Origin: Hysterangium stoloniferum
Lineage: Eukaryota; Basidiomycota; Agaricomycetes; Hysterangiales; Hysterangiaceae
Length of the DNA: 64,000 nt
Assembly: GCA_015178975.1 (NCBI GenBank)
Contig: WHVD01000008.1
Coordinates: 124,001 to 188,000, forward strand
Direction of reading: 5' to 3'
Positions 12,313-24,664 of the stretch are shown here, in pieces. Position numbers and translations under genes: made by a program. The stretch's first letter is position 1. Every line of letters starts with the position of its first letter. The notes under the pieces were generated by a model, which worked only from the letters and a program-made list of their open reading frames with translations, did not search any database and was not told where the DNA came from.

Positions 12313-14730
12313 TCAGATGATCACACACTCATCTCTTGTTTGGGCCCGCGTAGGTCTTCCTTGGTTAGATTTCTTATTTCCGAGCCGCTTCAGTTCTGTT
12401 AAACGATTCATAGCTCGTTTATTTCCTTGAGCTATAGAGAAAGGCCATTCAACACAAGGCCACAAACAGCAAGTGGATTCCAGCACTCACCAGCAGCTCG
12501 CATGTACCATCTCTTTGCCAGTTCCATGTCTTGTTTCACACCAATGCCCACTTCAGCATAATACCCCACAGCGTACTCCGCCTTCGATAGTCCTTTATTG
12601 GCAGCCCGACGTGCCCATAAATAAGCCTCTGAATCGCTTTGTTTCAGAACGCCCTCGCTGCCCGTGAGGTACCAGCCACTCAATGCGAGCTCAGCGTCGG
12701 GGTCGCCCTTCTCTGCCGCTTTGGTATACCATGCAATTGAACGACGCGGATCCACCGGACAAGCGACAGTTCCATACTCATAGCACTGTCCAAGCTTGTA
12801 CTGACTCGACGTATACCCGAGCTGCGCAGCTCGTGTAAATAATTCTTTCGCGTAGGCATCGTCGTGAATGACGATAGTATTGTCGCGTGTTTCGTGCAAT
12901 AATCCCAGCTCATGCAACGCGTGGGGGTTTTCCTCGTCTGCCTGTTCTGCAGCGCGTCTAAGCCAACCGATAGCTTCCCTTGGGTTCTTCTGCTGGCCTA
13001 ATGATCCAGTGAGTAATATCATTCCAAGCTTGTACATCGCTGCGGTGTCTCCAAGACTTGCAGCCTTCCGATAAAACGCAAATGCACGCGGATGCTCCCG
13101 TCGTGTACCCGCGCCGATCTCGTTGCAGACTGCAACTCGGTAGGAAGCAGCCGCATGGTTCTGCTTCGCAGCCTGTAAGTAGAGGTGGTACGCTCGCTCG
13201 TGATCCATTTGCAAGCCCAGCATTCCAGTACCATAGCAGTTGGCAAGGAAAAACTGAGCTTCTGAAAAACCATCTCCTTGCGTAGCCAATCGCCGCATAA
13301 CTTTCAGACTCTCTGTAATCAATAAATCTCGATATTTTCTCACGGCCCTCTGATCAGGAGAATCCGCTCCTATCTTTTTGGCTGCTTCAATGAGGTACTT
13401 GGCGTAAGCAAAGTGAGCTTCTGGGTCTGGATCAGCTTTGATGCGCTGTCGATAATCGTCGACAAATGCCTTGGTATAAGGTGGGGCGCTGAGATCAATA
13501 GCCTTTGTTTTCTTTCGTAAACTGAAGTCCTCCGACGCCATCGTACCTGACCGCTGAAGGCCAGGTGGCCTGTCGCTGGAAGCTGATAAGGGACTCTGCA
13601 TGGATGATACGTTGGATGCACCCCGTAAAAGAGAAGACGGAGCTGTCTGCACATCCAACCCGCCACCATGGCCGTAAGGCCCAGGGTGTTGAATATATGG
13701 ACCCGATGTTCCCGATGGTGCGGTCGAATGGCTGCGGTCTAGTGATACCTGGCTTCCAGGCGGTGGGCCAACGCCGAGGACATCAGAGGCAGCAGCGTGA
13801 TACTGATCATAATACTGAGTGTTATGATCTGCACCAGGCGGACCATATTGGTGATGTTGTTGAGGGTAGCCGTGTTGATCAGGATATGGGTGGTATGGAT
13901 AGGGGGCAGGGGGAGGGGCTTGATAATGTTGCGGAGGGCCAGGCGGTCCAGGATGAAAGCTACTTGCGCTATATTGGCGCTGGGGGGGAGGTCGACTGTC
14001 GAATGACCGCGCACTAACCATAGACTGGGGAGATGCAGCATCATACACTACTCCCCCATCATTGTCGGAAATGGCTGAATGAGCAGAGTAAACGGAAGCC
14101 GTGTCACGACGATGCGGTCCCGGGTCACCATGCGGCGGCTGAGAAGATGTGTATGTCGGAAGAGTTCCTGCATGGCGAGGTACGTGGATACGGGGTGGTG
14201 CAACACCCCCAGGTGATGCGTAGTTAGACATTGATGTTCCGCTGCGAGGTACAGGGTCCTCTGGAGAGGTATAACCCATTGCGCTTGAACTACGAGGCAT
14301 GGGGTCAGTTAATCGCATGCCTCCAAGCTGAACAGCAAGATCGTAAGGGGCAGGAACGGGCCGGACATGCGCTTCGCCCACAGCGCTGGAATTGAGCATT
14401 AAAGACGGGGTAGAACGGTTTTGAAGATTCATTAATGGATTGGCTGCTGAAATATGTAAATCACCATCCATCAATGGGATTTGACCATCACTCACGACCT
14501 CGATTTGGATCTAATTGTGGATCCCAGACGCTGGGACCATTTTCTCCGTCCCACGTGTATTCATCATGTATCGAATCCAAGGCTGGCGTCCAATTAGGCG
14601 TAGGGGCGGATGGGTCCCTATAAGATGGTGTAGCAGAAGATTCGTCTATGGATCTGCGTTCAGAGTACGTAGATCCCTTACGCTGTGGGATGGTTGTCGC
14701 GGACCTGCTCTGAGAAGGTGACGTTGACAT
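12313..14730 (-). CDS. Sel1-repeat chitin synthase regulator, Skt5/Chs4-like, with C-terminal CaaX box
   Basis: Likely activator of a chitin synthase (Chs4/Skt5 family). Three exons: 14730-14496, 14446-12491 and 12431-12313. The first ~330 residues are low complexity, rich in Pro/Tyr/His/Gln/Ser and probably disordered. The second half carries about seven Sel1-type repeats, seen as recurring A-x-x-x-L/Y-G motifs such as AQFFLANCYGTGMLGL, AAMYKLGMILLTGSLG, SSQYKLGQCYEYGTV and AEYAVGYYAEVGIG. Exon 3 is easily missed because exon 2 reads on to a stop inside the intron. With it, the protein ends in basic residues and then CVII, a prenylation (CaaX) signal. In yeast Chs4 a C-terminal CaaX is farnesylated and helps membrane attachment, so the same is inferred here. 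Confidence 0.9.
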
Positions 14731-15536
14731 GTAGGATAGAATAAACTAGTTGAATAGGGTCTAGAAGGAGCCTAAGTAAGCCCTCTGGAAAAACAAGATC
14801 AGGTGTTAAGTAGCGCAAAAGTGAAGGTCAAAAGCAAGGGACATCCCGACGCGTGGCGTGGATCGCTGGAAGCTGGAAGGAGCGGAGTATGAAACCAAAC
14901 AGCTGTGTTTCTTTGCCGTGATTGTGATACGCACCCTACTTGCACGCATTGTGTTGACCTTTTTTAAGGACATGGGAAGATCTTACTAGGGCTTTCATGT
15001 CCGGCACATTTTGATTATTTTATACACAGCTGTAGTATAATGGGAGCTGAAGTTGGCCAAGTGAAGTGCTTTCTGAAGGATGGGCGGCATCTAGCATGGT
15101 GTCATGACGACATGATTTACCAATTGGGCCGAGGGGATAATCATCCGTATGTCATATAGCACATTCAAGGCAATATATTATCTTGGTGATTATCCCAGCT
15201 GGAATCTGGGATCTAGCTTGAAGCTGAAGCTCGCATGATGTCATACTATTGTATACATGGAAGCCTGCTACTACTAGCCGGTGTATATCATCTCCATCTG
15301 GGAGCCACTTCATATATACAAGGCTCTTTCCACATATATCCAGCCATGCTATCAACATTAAGATCTCTGGTGATTTTTATTATATATAACCATTGGTATT
15401 TTCCTGCAGTGTTTGTAGCTTTTCACCAATATTAGAAATAAGCAATGAAGGTCACGTGATTTATAGGATCTTAAAACTCCGCGTGCACGCTAAGTTTTGT
15501 TCGTTGTGATCTTCATCTAGAGTTCAGAAGTTCACT
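14731..15536. other. Divergent intergenic region between SKT5-like and JmjC genes
   Basis: 806 bp serving as 5' flank for both neighbours. No gene is supported. The part 15150-15420 is AT-rich with several short self-complementary stretches but no clear element boundaries. Confidence 0.45.
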
Positions 15537-18157
15537 ATGGCACCACGTCGTAGGGTAAATAGAAAGACCTCTATCCAATCCCGTGACATATCTCCCCCAG
15601 CATCCGATTTGTCAGCCCTTTCTGAAGCACCGCCTGAAGCTGACAATGGCAAGTCTAACGACAAGGACTCCTGTCCTGCTTGCCCAACTCAAGTGCATAA
15701 GACTCGTCCAGGAGAGAAGGACACTTGGATTCAGTGCGACAAGTGCAAAATTTGGTTCCATTGGCTCTGTGTCGGTGAAGGAGGCGATCCTGAAGCCTTG
15801 CAGAAATGGTACGTAGTTGTGCATACTTGACTACTGGTATCGGTTAAACGACCACGTAGGTTCTGTCAGACATGTCGCGAGGCAGATACCACTCTGAAAC
15901 CCACTCCAAGACCCCCTGCGCGCAAATCATCCCGTAAACGCACACAACTTGATTATGCCAACCTTCACGCAGGCATAGATCCCACAACTGTAGATGGAAG
16001 TAAATGGGTGGGCATAATCGAAACCAAACCCATCAAGTCGGATAATTTCAGGCGTTTGAAAGGTTCAGAAGTAAATGCAGATTGGCTTGAACAAGACACC
16101 GAAGCACTCAAAGAGCCCATTGTCATTGAGAACCCAGATGGTTTAGGAATGCGTATGCCGGATAAAGATTTCACCGTTGCCACGGTTGCAGAAATTGTGG
16201 GCCCACAAGTTCCCGTTGAAGTTATAGGTAATGCATACGTCAATCGTTTATTCTAGCATTTATCCCGACATGCATAGACGTCGCATCTCAGTCCAATTCC
16301 CCAAACTGGAACCTTCAGAAATGGTCAGAGTATTATTCTCAACCTGCTGAATCCCGCGACAAGATCCGAAACGTGATCTCCTTAGAATTTTCAAATACAC
16401 CGCTAGCAGATAAAGTCAGCCCACCACGAATCGTAAAAGAGCTAGACTGGGTGGAGAAATTCTGGCCAACAAATAAGAAGGGCCCAGGTCAGTTGTGGCC
16501 AAAAGTACAAATGTATTGCTTGATGGGTGTTGCACGAGCATGGACGGTGAGTAACAACCGTATAGATTCTTGAATCCTATTCATATATTGTATAGGATTG
16601 GCATGTAGACTTTGCAGGATCTTCTGTATACTATCATATCTTTCGTGGATCGAAAGTAAGTAGCGGTTTGATCGTTGTTCATAGCCTCGTTTATCTCTGC
16701 ATTAGATATTCTATTTCATCCGTCCAACCCCTGCAAATCTAGCGGCATACGAGCGCTGGTCTGGGACAGATTTACAAACTAACACATGGCTTGGCGATCT
16801 CGTAGATGAAGTCGTCAAGGTTCAACTTGTAGAAGGGAATACTATGTAAGCTTTCCTCGATTTGTGCGTTCATTTTCTCACGATAAAATTAGGATTATCC
16901 CTACGGGATGGATACATGCCGTTGTATGTGAATACCTGCTTTCCATTTCATCATTTTTCTCACACTTCCTAAGTACACGCCTATAGACTCGTTAGTTTTC
17001 GGAGGTAACTTCTTACATTCGTGGAATATCGGTACACGTACGAAGTACTTCCCTTTGCTTTCTTTATCTATACTAATTGGCAAGCACCATAGAGCTCCGA
17101 GTCCGGGAAATTGAAATTGCGACGCATGTGCCAAAGAAATTTCGTTTCCCATTATTTACGAGGTATGAGGCCGTCCAATGTTGTACGCGAATATGGTTGA
17201 CCTGGTGTTGATTACTCTAACAGACTTTGCTGGTATGCTGGCGAGAAGTATCTTCGCGACTTGAAGGCGCGCGAAGATTTCCCGTCCCGTGTCTTGGATT
17301 CACTGGCAGATTTAGCTGATTTTCTCGTTGCCGAATCGCGAATAATTGAAGCTCGCCATGGGCCTGGTACACCGACGGAAGCGGCACGTAAGGATTCTAA
17401 AGATGCGGTTCCTGTTGATAAGGTAAAGGATGCATCAGCCCTTGCGCGAGAACTTCGTTGGCGAGTGCGGAACGCACGTGGTTTAACGAGTGGTGATGAG
17501 GGAACCAGCAAACCTGCTAAGCGCGGTGGATCAGTCGTAGTAGGCACATCGTCGACAAATGGGATAAAGAGGAAACGGGAAAGTGTTGATGTGGGTGAGC
17601 CGGAAGAAAGTGAGAATGGCCGACAAATATTCCGTCATTGGCAGAGAAAGAAATGGGAAAGGGAAGAGTCTTTGCCAAAAAAATCTGAAACCAAGGTTCG
17701 TCGACGGAGGAGACCGACCGCAACAAACGGAGAGGGTGAGGAGTTGCAACCCTGGCTAAAGGACGCGATTGACCTGGATGACGAGATGGATCAAAGTCCC
17801 GAGCATGCGCATGATGAAGCCGTCGTGGAGACTACCACGGAAATCATCGTGAAAGTCAGGCGGGTGCAACAGGATACTTCTGGCGAAGTCTTGGAGCGCC
17901 AACGAGTAGAGCGTCGTGTCGAGGTATACAAATGGCCTAACAGTGGACAGAATCTTGAGGAAGTTGTCTCAAGTGAACAAAAGCCCTTGGACACTGACGC
18001 GGTCAGTTTACAAGAAGATCGAACAAATATCAATGGCGATAACAGAGAAGAGCCACACGAGTCACATCCCGATCCGCCAGAGATGATAATCAAGGACGAG
18101 GACCAGGATGAGGCAAAAGCTGGAGATACCTCGATGGCTGTAGACGTTCCCGCTTAA
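15537..18157 (+). CDS. PHD-finger JmjC histone demethylase, JHD1/KDM2-like
   Basis: Predicted Fe(II)/2-oxoglutarate histone lysine demethylase; JHD1/KDM2 enzymes act on methylated H3K36. Nine exons: 15537-15808, 15860-16227, 16278-16546, 16596-16655, 16706-16845, 16893-16923, 16974-17031, 17093-17162 and 17224-18157. A PHD finger near residues 43-98 has the Cys/His series CPACP...WIQCDKCKIWFHWLC...WFCQTC. The JmjC core contains DWHVDFAGSSVYYHIFRG, with iron ligands His and Asp in HVD, and IIPTGWIHAVYTP with the third ligand His, followed by FGGNFLHSWNI. The 300-residue C-terminal exon is charged, with Arg/Lys-rich (nuclear-localisation-like) and Glu-rich segments. All catalytic residues are present. 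The exact lysine target is inferred from family only. Confidence 0.92.
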
Positions 18158-19155
18158 TTTTTTTCTATTGTAATTTATATTCGAAGAATTCACTCGTCTT
18201 GTACGTTTTTGATGGATATACATACAGAATCCTAGATTCAGTTCACAATATCTGGCTGAGCAAAGAAAAAAACGAGTCCTAATAACGCGTAGATATTGAA
18301 TCGAGCGGTTTGATCGACGTTCATCAGATGTTAAGAGACATATCCAGAAAAATGGCGCAATCTCCCAAAATACCACCGAGCCAGTAAAACGCTCAAGTCC
18401 GTGCGTCTGGGTCTGCTCGCGGCGTGACGCCAGCATGTCACGCTCACCTCATTAATTTTTCTCTATTATCTCCCTTCGCGTAATTTATGTTTGTGATTTC
18501 AGAAACATTCTTTTATTAGTACCAAATATTTCTACATGGTATAAGGAGTAAATTTTGACACCTGTTTTGGCATAGGAAATGAGGGCGCAAAAACTACATA
18601 TTCTGCCTGACCATGATTTATGTCAAGTTCTTTCGTGAGTGTGATATACAATATTTTATTTTGCGCCAATAGGCGAGAAGTTACATCAATGAAGCGTCGG
18701 TCATTGTAGCTCAACCATATCTGTCTACTTAGGCGGCTACCGCAGTACTTGGATTTTGGTATTTATGTAAATGTCAGCCACATGACCTCAAAATGAAACA
18801 CAAACTCGTCCAGTGTGTCAAGTACAGACGCATTTCGTAAGAAAGGCATTAACCAGGGTTATTTGGGTAGGTCAGGGAATGGTTTTCCAAGTCATACATT
18901 AATCGAGGAGTTAACATTCCAGTGTGAGGGGCCTATCCTTCGGAGCCTCGCACAACTCAGAAGGGAGTCCTTCAACAATGAATTTGAACATGAAGACGTC
19001 ATATTCGACCTTTGACAGTCGAAATTATAGTAAGCAATATGACCGTGTTATATGCTCCGCATGTCAAATTGAGTGACTATTGATACAAAGACTTTGCAGA
19101 GCCTGAAGAATACTCCGTAAGTACCAATGCATCCTGTCCCGTCGCCACTGTTAAA
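18158..19155. other. Intergenic
   Basis: 3' flanks of the JmjC gene and of the first alpha/beta hydrolase. A 66-codon open frame at 18815-19015 (plus) has no recognisable features and is not called. Confidence 0.45.
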
Positions 19156-20498
19156 CTATACAACTCTAGTTCTGCAATCAAACTTGAGTCTGCCTTCTTC
19201 AAATACACATTCAAGAAGCTCATTAAATCTCTGTGGCCATTGCAGATGCAGAAAATGCGACGTATCCTTCCAAATAATGTATTCTGCTTCGGGCATCCGT
19301 GCTGCAAGGTCCTTGGAGCAAGCAACATTGACCAGACAGTCTCGATCACCTGTTATAATCAATATTTTAGGGATATTGGTTGCTATTAGGCGATGTCGTT
19401 CGGCCGTTACGTGGTGTGTGATCAATGCATATCCCTGAGAGAGCTTATTACCAATGGTAGGCCCATGACCAGTTACTTTGAAGTAGTTGTTGAAAACCTA
19501 CGCAGACTTCGCATGAACACGCATCTATCGAGATGGCTAATGATATAACAAACGGAATTGGATATTTCCCGGTTTGTTTGTTTGCTGGCAGGATCATCAA
19601 TGTTTTTTGAATCCAGCCATTGGCAAGGAAAAAGGAGTTCAGTGACGAGGGATAGCGCTGCCTTGGTGCTGAAAAAATCTATCAAAGCGGCACTGGAAAA
19701 CAAACACAGACGATCAATTGAAGGTAAAATCACTATGAGCACACGAACCAAATGGAAATTAAAATTCCCTTCAACTAAAATTATTGCAGGGTGAACAGGC
19801 AAGCGAAGGATATGTAATTAGTGCTTCTCACCGGATAAATCTCATGCAAGGCAAGTCCACCTGCCTTAGTCACGCACAGAGTCAGGGATATAATCCGCCC
19901 AGTTATTCGAGTGGCCAGTTCTTGCGAACAGGAAATGAATAGCTTAGGGGGGAATTGAACGGTCGTGTTTGCAACAGACCTTGTGCGATCATTCCCCCAA
20001 GGGATAATCCAACAACATGGATTGAGTCTTTCCACCCCACATAGTCCAAGAGATCGATGGTGTCTTCCGCCATCTGCGACGTGCTGCAGTGAACATGTCC
20101 ATCACCTGTATCGGCCATAAAATCATGGCTCTGCTCACTCACGTGTACAGGCCATCGGGCACATCGCTATTCCCTGCGCCACGATTATCGAAGACCAGGA
20201 CAGAATGCTTCCCTGTTCTTCCGAAATATTCTACCTGTGGAGCCCATGCAAAGGAGGATGCACTGTAGCCCATTATGAATATCACTCTCTCTGGACCATT
20301 TCCGTGCTGCTCTGAGAATGGAATGGTTGTATATTCAAATGCCAGCAGAAAACGCTGCTTGGTGTACACACCGAAATAGAGGGTCCCAACTGAGGGTTCA
20401 TGTGGTCTCCGTCCTTGCTTCAGAGGGCATTGTCCCTTGCGGACGCAAGTCTCGGGGTCAAAGATTGTCGGCCAGTCCTGAGCAATAATTGCGGGCAT
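19156..20498 (-). CDS. Alpha/beta hydrolase, tandem copy A
   Basis: Serine-hydrolase-like alpha/beta hydrolase. Exons start with the ATG at 20498; an intron inside YFG|EQHGNGPE, another after GLYT (20142-20084), and one after IAQ remove raw-frame interruptions. The product has FIMGYSASSFAWAPQV (oxyanion region), VFDNRGAGNSD, the nucleophile elbow GLSLGG, ILIITGDRD with the likely acid Asp, and a C-terminal SHFLHLQWP with the likely catalytic His. A 56 bp intron between the NREISNS and VFNNYFK segments explains the apparent late frameshift. The exon around 19700-19800 is uncertain. The gene is nearly identical to copy B, including some 80 bp upstream, so the duplication is fairly recent. Substrate unknown. 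Confidence 0.78.
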
Positions 20499-20603
20499 GT
20501 TATTATGATCAAATGTATGGTGCTCTTCTGGACAATCATCTTATACTGGACGGAGAGTGCTTGAGAGAACTGGTGAACAGCAATGACTTGAGCATGTGGC
20601 CTT

Positions 20604-20850
20604 ACCAGGTATATTCAGTTTTGAATGTCAACGGTGGTGAACGCCGATGGCTTGAACAACACGATATTACCAGGCAATGCATGTTCAGGAGGTGGATCCT
20701 AATGATTGAATGATTCGGTATTACCAGGCAGGTGATGGTGGTGAGCACTAATGCTCTGGCATCACCAGGTATATTCAGCTCCACTGTCAATGCTGGTGAA
20801 TGCCGATGATTTGGACAATGTAGCCTTACCAGGCATATTTGATCTTTAGT
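20604..20850. repeat. Degenerate direct repeat, about 160 bp period
   Basis: The 15-mer accaggtatattcag occurs at 20604 and again at 20764, each followed by a related block (tgtcaa...ggtgaa.gccgatg...ttg.acaa) and ending in another accaggca box. It lies just upstream of hydrolase copy A. Function unknown. Confidence 0.6.
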
Positions 20851-20946
20851 ATGACATGCAAATTGTATTGTTTTTAACAACGCTTGAAAGCCGGGGCTTT
20901 TAGGTTCGAAAGTCCATCTTATTTACCGGATTTCTTGGGTTCATGC

Positions 20947-21430
20947 ACTCCATCAGGGATTTGGGAATGTCTACACCCATTATGTAGAACTCCCTAGATC
21001 TACAGTAAGCTTATACCAACTAGTAAATAGGGATCTCGCGAAAGTAGGGTGTCTAGCCGAGTCTAGCCGAGCTGGCTGACTCTCCTAGATGGCTCTAGAC
21101 AATACAGACGGCATACTTACTGATCTTCCTACTTTCCTGATGTATAGCACGTATAGGGGGTGGGATCTGGAGGATGCAAAATAATTAATAAATATTAATT
21201 CATACCCGGTCCTTTCCTTCCGTCGTCCGACGTCAGGAAAGTGGGGAGATCAGTAAGTATGCCGTCTATATTGTCTAGAGCCATCTAGGAGAGGAGAGTT
21301 AGCTAGCTCGGCTAGACACCTACTTTCGCGAGATCCCCATTTACTAGTCGGTATAAAAGCTTACTATAGATCTAGGGAGTCTAGGGAGTCTACATAGTGG
21401 GCGTAGACATTCCCAAATCCCTGATGGAGT
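20947..21430. repeat. 484 bp foldback (inverted-repeat) element
   Basis: Two arms of about 195 bp (20951-21142 and 21231-21426) are close reverse complements, separated by an 88 bp AT-rich loop. The outer ends are a perfect inverted repeat starting ACTCCATCAGGGATTTGGG. Each arm is itself bounded by CATCAGG (CGTCAGG once) and CCTGATG. No transposase frame is present, so it is a non-autonomous foldback or MITE-like element. One arm recurs alone at 50890-51110. No clear target-site duplication is visible. Confidence 0.85.
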
Positions 21431-21589
21431 CTGGCGTAAGAAAGTTCTTGGATCATACTATCATAGTACACCCCTCACATATTTATAGCAATCGAGCGAA
21501 TGTAGCTCAAGAATGACAAGAATACAAAGCTTGCTATCCAATGCCTGAATAATATCCAGTATTAGTGCTAATGGTCCAGTCTCGCTACA

Positions 21590-22922
21590 CTAAACTACTC
21601 TGTTTTTACAATTAAACTTCTGTCTGCCTTCCTCAAATACACCTTCAAGAAGCTCATTATATCTCTTTGGCCATTGCATATGCAGGAAATGCGATGAATC
21701 CTTCCAAACAAGGTATTCTGCTTCAGGCATCCGTGCTGCAAGGTGCTTGGAACAAGCGACATTGACCAGACAGTCTCGACCACCGGTTATAATCAATATT
21801 TTAGGGATATTGGTTGCCATTAAGCGATGTCGCTCGGCCGTTACGCGGTGTGTGATCAATGCATATGTCTGAGAGAGTATATTACCAAGGGTGGGCCCAT
21901 GACCAGCTACTTTGAAATAGTCGTTGAAAACCTACGCAGACCTCGCATGAGCATGCATCTGTCGAGATGGGCAATGATACAACAAACGGAATTGTATATT
22001 TCCCGGTTTGTCTGTTTGCTGGTAGGATCATCAAGGTTTTTTGAATCCAGCCATTGGCAAGGAAACAGTATTTCAGTTACGACGGATAGCGCTGCCTCGG
22101 GACTGAAAAAATAGACCAAAGCGGCCCTAGAAAACAGGCGATTAATCGAAGGTGAAATCATTGAGCACACGTACCAAATGACGGTTAAAATCCCCTTCAA
22201 CTAAAATTATTGCAGGGTGAACGGGCAAGCAAAGGATACGTAATTGATGCTTCTCACCGGATAAATCTCATGCAAGGCAAGCCCACCTGCCTTAGTCACG
22301 CACAGAGTTAGGGATACAATCCGTCCAGTTATTCTAGTGGCCAGTTCTTAAGAGTAGGAAATACGATGACTCAAGGGAGGAATTGAACAGACGTGTTGGC
22401 AACAAACCTTGTGCGATCATTCCCCCAAGGGATGATCCAACAACATGGATAGAATCGTTCCACCCCACATAGTCCAAGAGATCGATGGTGTCTTCCGCCA
22501 TCTGCGACGTGCTACAGTGAACATGTCCATCACCTGTACCGGCCATAAAATCATGGCGTTACTCACGTGTACAGGCCATTGGGAACATCACTGTTCCCTA
22601 CGCCACGATTATCGAAGACCAGGACAGAATGCTTCCCTGTTCTTCCAAAGTATTCTACCTGAGGAGCCCATGCAAAGAGGGGTATATTGTAACCCATTAT
22701 GAATATAATTTTCTCTGGACCGTTTCCGTGTTGTTCTGCGAGTTGAATGGTTGTATATTTAAAGGCCAGCAGAAAACATTGCTTGGTGTACACACCAAAA
22801 TAGAGGGTCCCAACTGAAGGTTCATGTGGTCCTCGTCCTTGCTTTAGAGGACATTGTCCTTTGCGGACGCAAGTCTCAGGGTCAAATATTGTCGGCCAGT
22901 CCTGAGCAATAATTGCGGGCAT
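21590..22922 (-). CDS. Alpha/beta hydrolase, tandem copy B
   Basis: Paralogue of copy A with the same exon plan: ATG at 22922, intron within YFG|EQHGNGPE, intron after GLYT, and the same 56 bp intron before VFNDYFK. Visible motifs are FIMGYNIPLFAWAPQV, VFDNRGVGNSD, the nucleophile elbow GSSLGG, ILIITGGRD and SHFLHMQWP near the C-terminus (stop at about 21590). The elbow still fits G-x-S-x-G, so the nucleophile is kept. At the acid position the segment reads GGRD where copy A has GDRD. As in copy A, the middle exon is not certain. A possible recent duplicate that may be functional or beginning to decay. Confidence 0.72.
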
Positions 22923-23307
22923 GTTATTATGTTCAAATGCATGGTGCTCTTCTGGACGATCATCTTATACTGGATAAAGAATGTTGAGAGAACTGGTAGT
23001 GAATTTTACCATGTATATTTAGTTTTCAACCTACACACCAATTGTTAGACTCTGAGTTTAAAAAGTTTGGTCTTATTTACTCCACCCCCAGATGTATTTG
23101 CAGTACAATGCATCGGGTTAAGCTTGGAAGGACATTGGCGCACGCCATTCATACGTCTCATAATGCATGGAAGTCGAGGCTATGCGTTATGAGGAGGTGG
23201 ACTGTATTAGCAAAAACACTTGTACTAAACGTATCTACTCCAATGTGAAACCAGCATGTCTCTTATACACTCTTAGAAGTCCATACCATATTGAAAGGCT
23301 GTTGAAA
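22923..23307. other. Spacer between hydrolase copies B and C
   Basis: The first ~80 bp resemble the upstream flank of copy A, as expected of a shared duplication. Beyond that nothing is recognised. Confidence 0.5.
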
Positions 23308-24664
23308 TTAGATAGAAGAGGGCACCCCTTGCAACTTGTTTTCCTCAAACCTTTGTCGCCCTTCTTCTACAACTCGCTCTATGAGCTTATTGAATCTCTC
23401 CGGCCACTGAGCGTGCAGACCGTGCCCAGTTTCGGCCCACTGTATGTACTCTGCTTCTGGCATTCGCTCCGCGAGTTCTTTCGAGTTAGCCGGATTAATA
23501 AGATCATCTTGATCACCTGTCAAAATGAGTATTTTAGAAATTGTCGTCGCCATGAAACGATGACGGTCGGCAGTTATACGATGCGTCAACGCCGCAGATG
23601 ATTGCGATACAGCGCCACCCAACGTCTGAGGACGGGTTACTTCAATACGCCGTTTGAGAATCTGTGTACGGCAAAATTGATTGAAAACGGCATTTTGCCA
23701 CCAGCCACTTTTACGAACCGCAGTCTCAATTTCACGGTTTGTGCGCTTGTCTGGATCATCGGGATTTTGAGAGTCGAGCCACTTGTCTGGGAACATCATT
23801 CCAAGAACAAGGCGTATTCTAACGTCAGGGTCTTTGGTTAGCGTCGCTCTGTGGCACATAAAAAAAAATAAAGATGATGTCAGTAATTCCTTAGAAAAAA
23901 CATCGAGACACAAACCGTATGAGAGTCGATAGTCCTTTCCACTTATATTCATTTTTGGTGAATGAACCAATATACGCTTATGGTTCAAATTCTTACCGGC
24001 GTCAGACCATGTAAAGAAAGTCCACCAGCCTTCGTCACACAAAGGGATAAAGAGACAATCCGTTTTGGAATCCGTGTCGCCAATTCTGAAAATAAAGGCT
24101 GTCAAGATTGTCTGTAGGCCAATGCCGTGCCCTGAAACAACCTTGAGCGACCATCCCTCCCAGAGACAGCCCGACTACATGAAAGTCTTCTGTCCACCCG
24201 ACATGATCCAACAACACAATAACATCCTCCGCCATTCCCGATGTACTTGAAAATGGCACTTTAACGCGCGAGCGCATCAAGCTTACAGCGCGACAAACTC
24301 ACGTGTACGGACCTTTCGGAACAGTGCTATTTCCAACTCCACGATTGTCAAACACGAGAACGGAATGCCTTCCTGTCTTTGCAAAGTATCTGACTTGTGT
24401 CGCCCACGAAAATGAGGTGGTATTTAAACCCATTATAAATAGAATTTTCTCTGGACCATTTCCGTGCTGTTCTAGTTGCATTTTTTGGCCATAAGATAAT
24501 CACCTCGGGTGAATGCATAATTGCTACCCACCAAAATAGAGTGTGTGACTCTCAACTGGCTCTGACTGACCTCTTAGTTGAGTTACGGGGCACTGACCCT
24601 TGCGAACACAAGTCTTTGGGTCATGGACTGTGGGCCAGTCTGTGACAGATGTTGTTGTGGACAT
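23308..24664 (-). CDS. Alpha/beta hydrolase, tandem copy C
   Basis: The most divergent and probably oldest member of the array. The first exon starts with the ATG at 24664 (MSTTTSVTDWPTVHDPKTC) and splices through a 60 bp intron into FEQHGNGPEKILFIMG. It has VFDNRGVGNSTVP, the nucleophile elbow GLSLGGM, ILILTGDQDDL with the acid Asp, and the canonical ETGHGLHAQWPERF with the catalytic His, followed by a Glu/Arg-rich tail to the stop at 23308. Its 3' coding segment (RATLTKDPDVRI to the end) is one uninterrupted exon, whereas copies A and B have an extra 56 bp intron there. Similar fungal proteins are annotated only as alpha/beta hydrolases. About 300 residues, cytosolic by sequence. Confidence 0.8.

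Noticed and set aside
19440..19600. Apparent frameshift in hydrolase copy A (and the same place in B)
   Set aside because: A 56 bp GT-AG intron joins the two parts in frame in both copies, so a pseudogene call is not needed.
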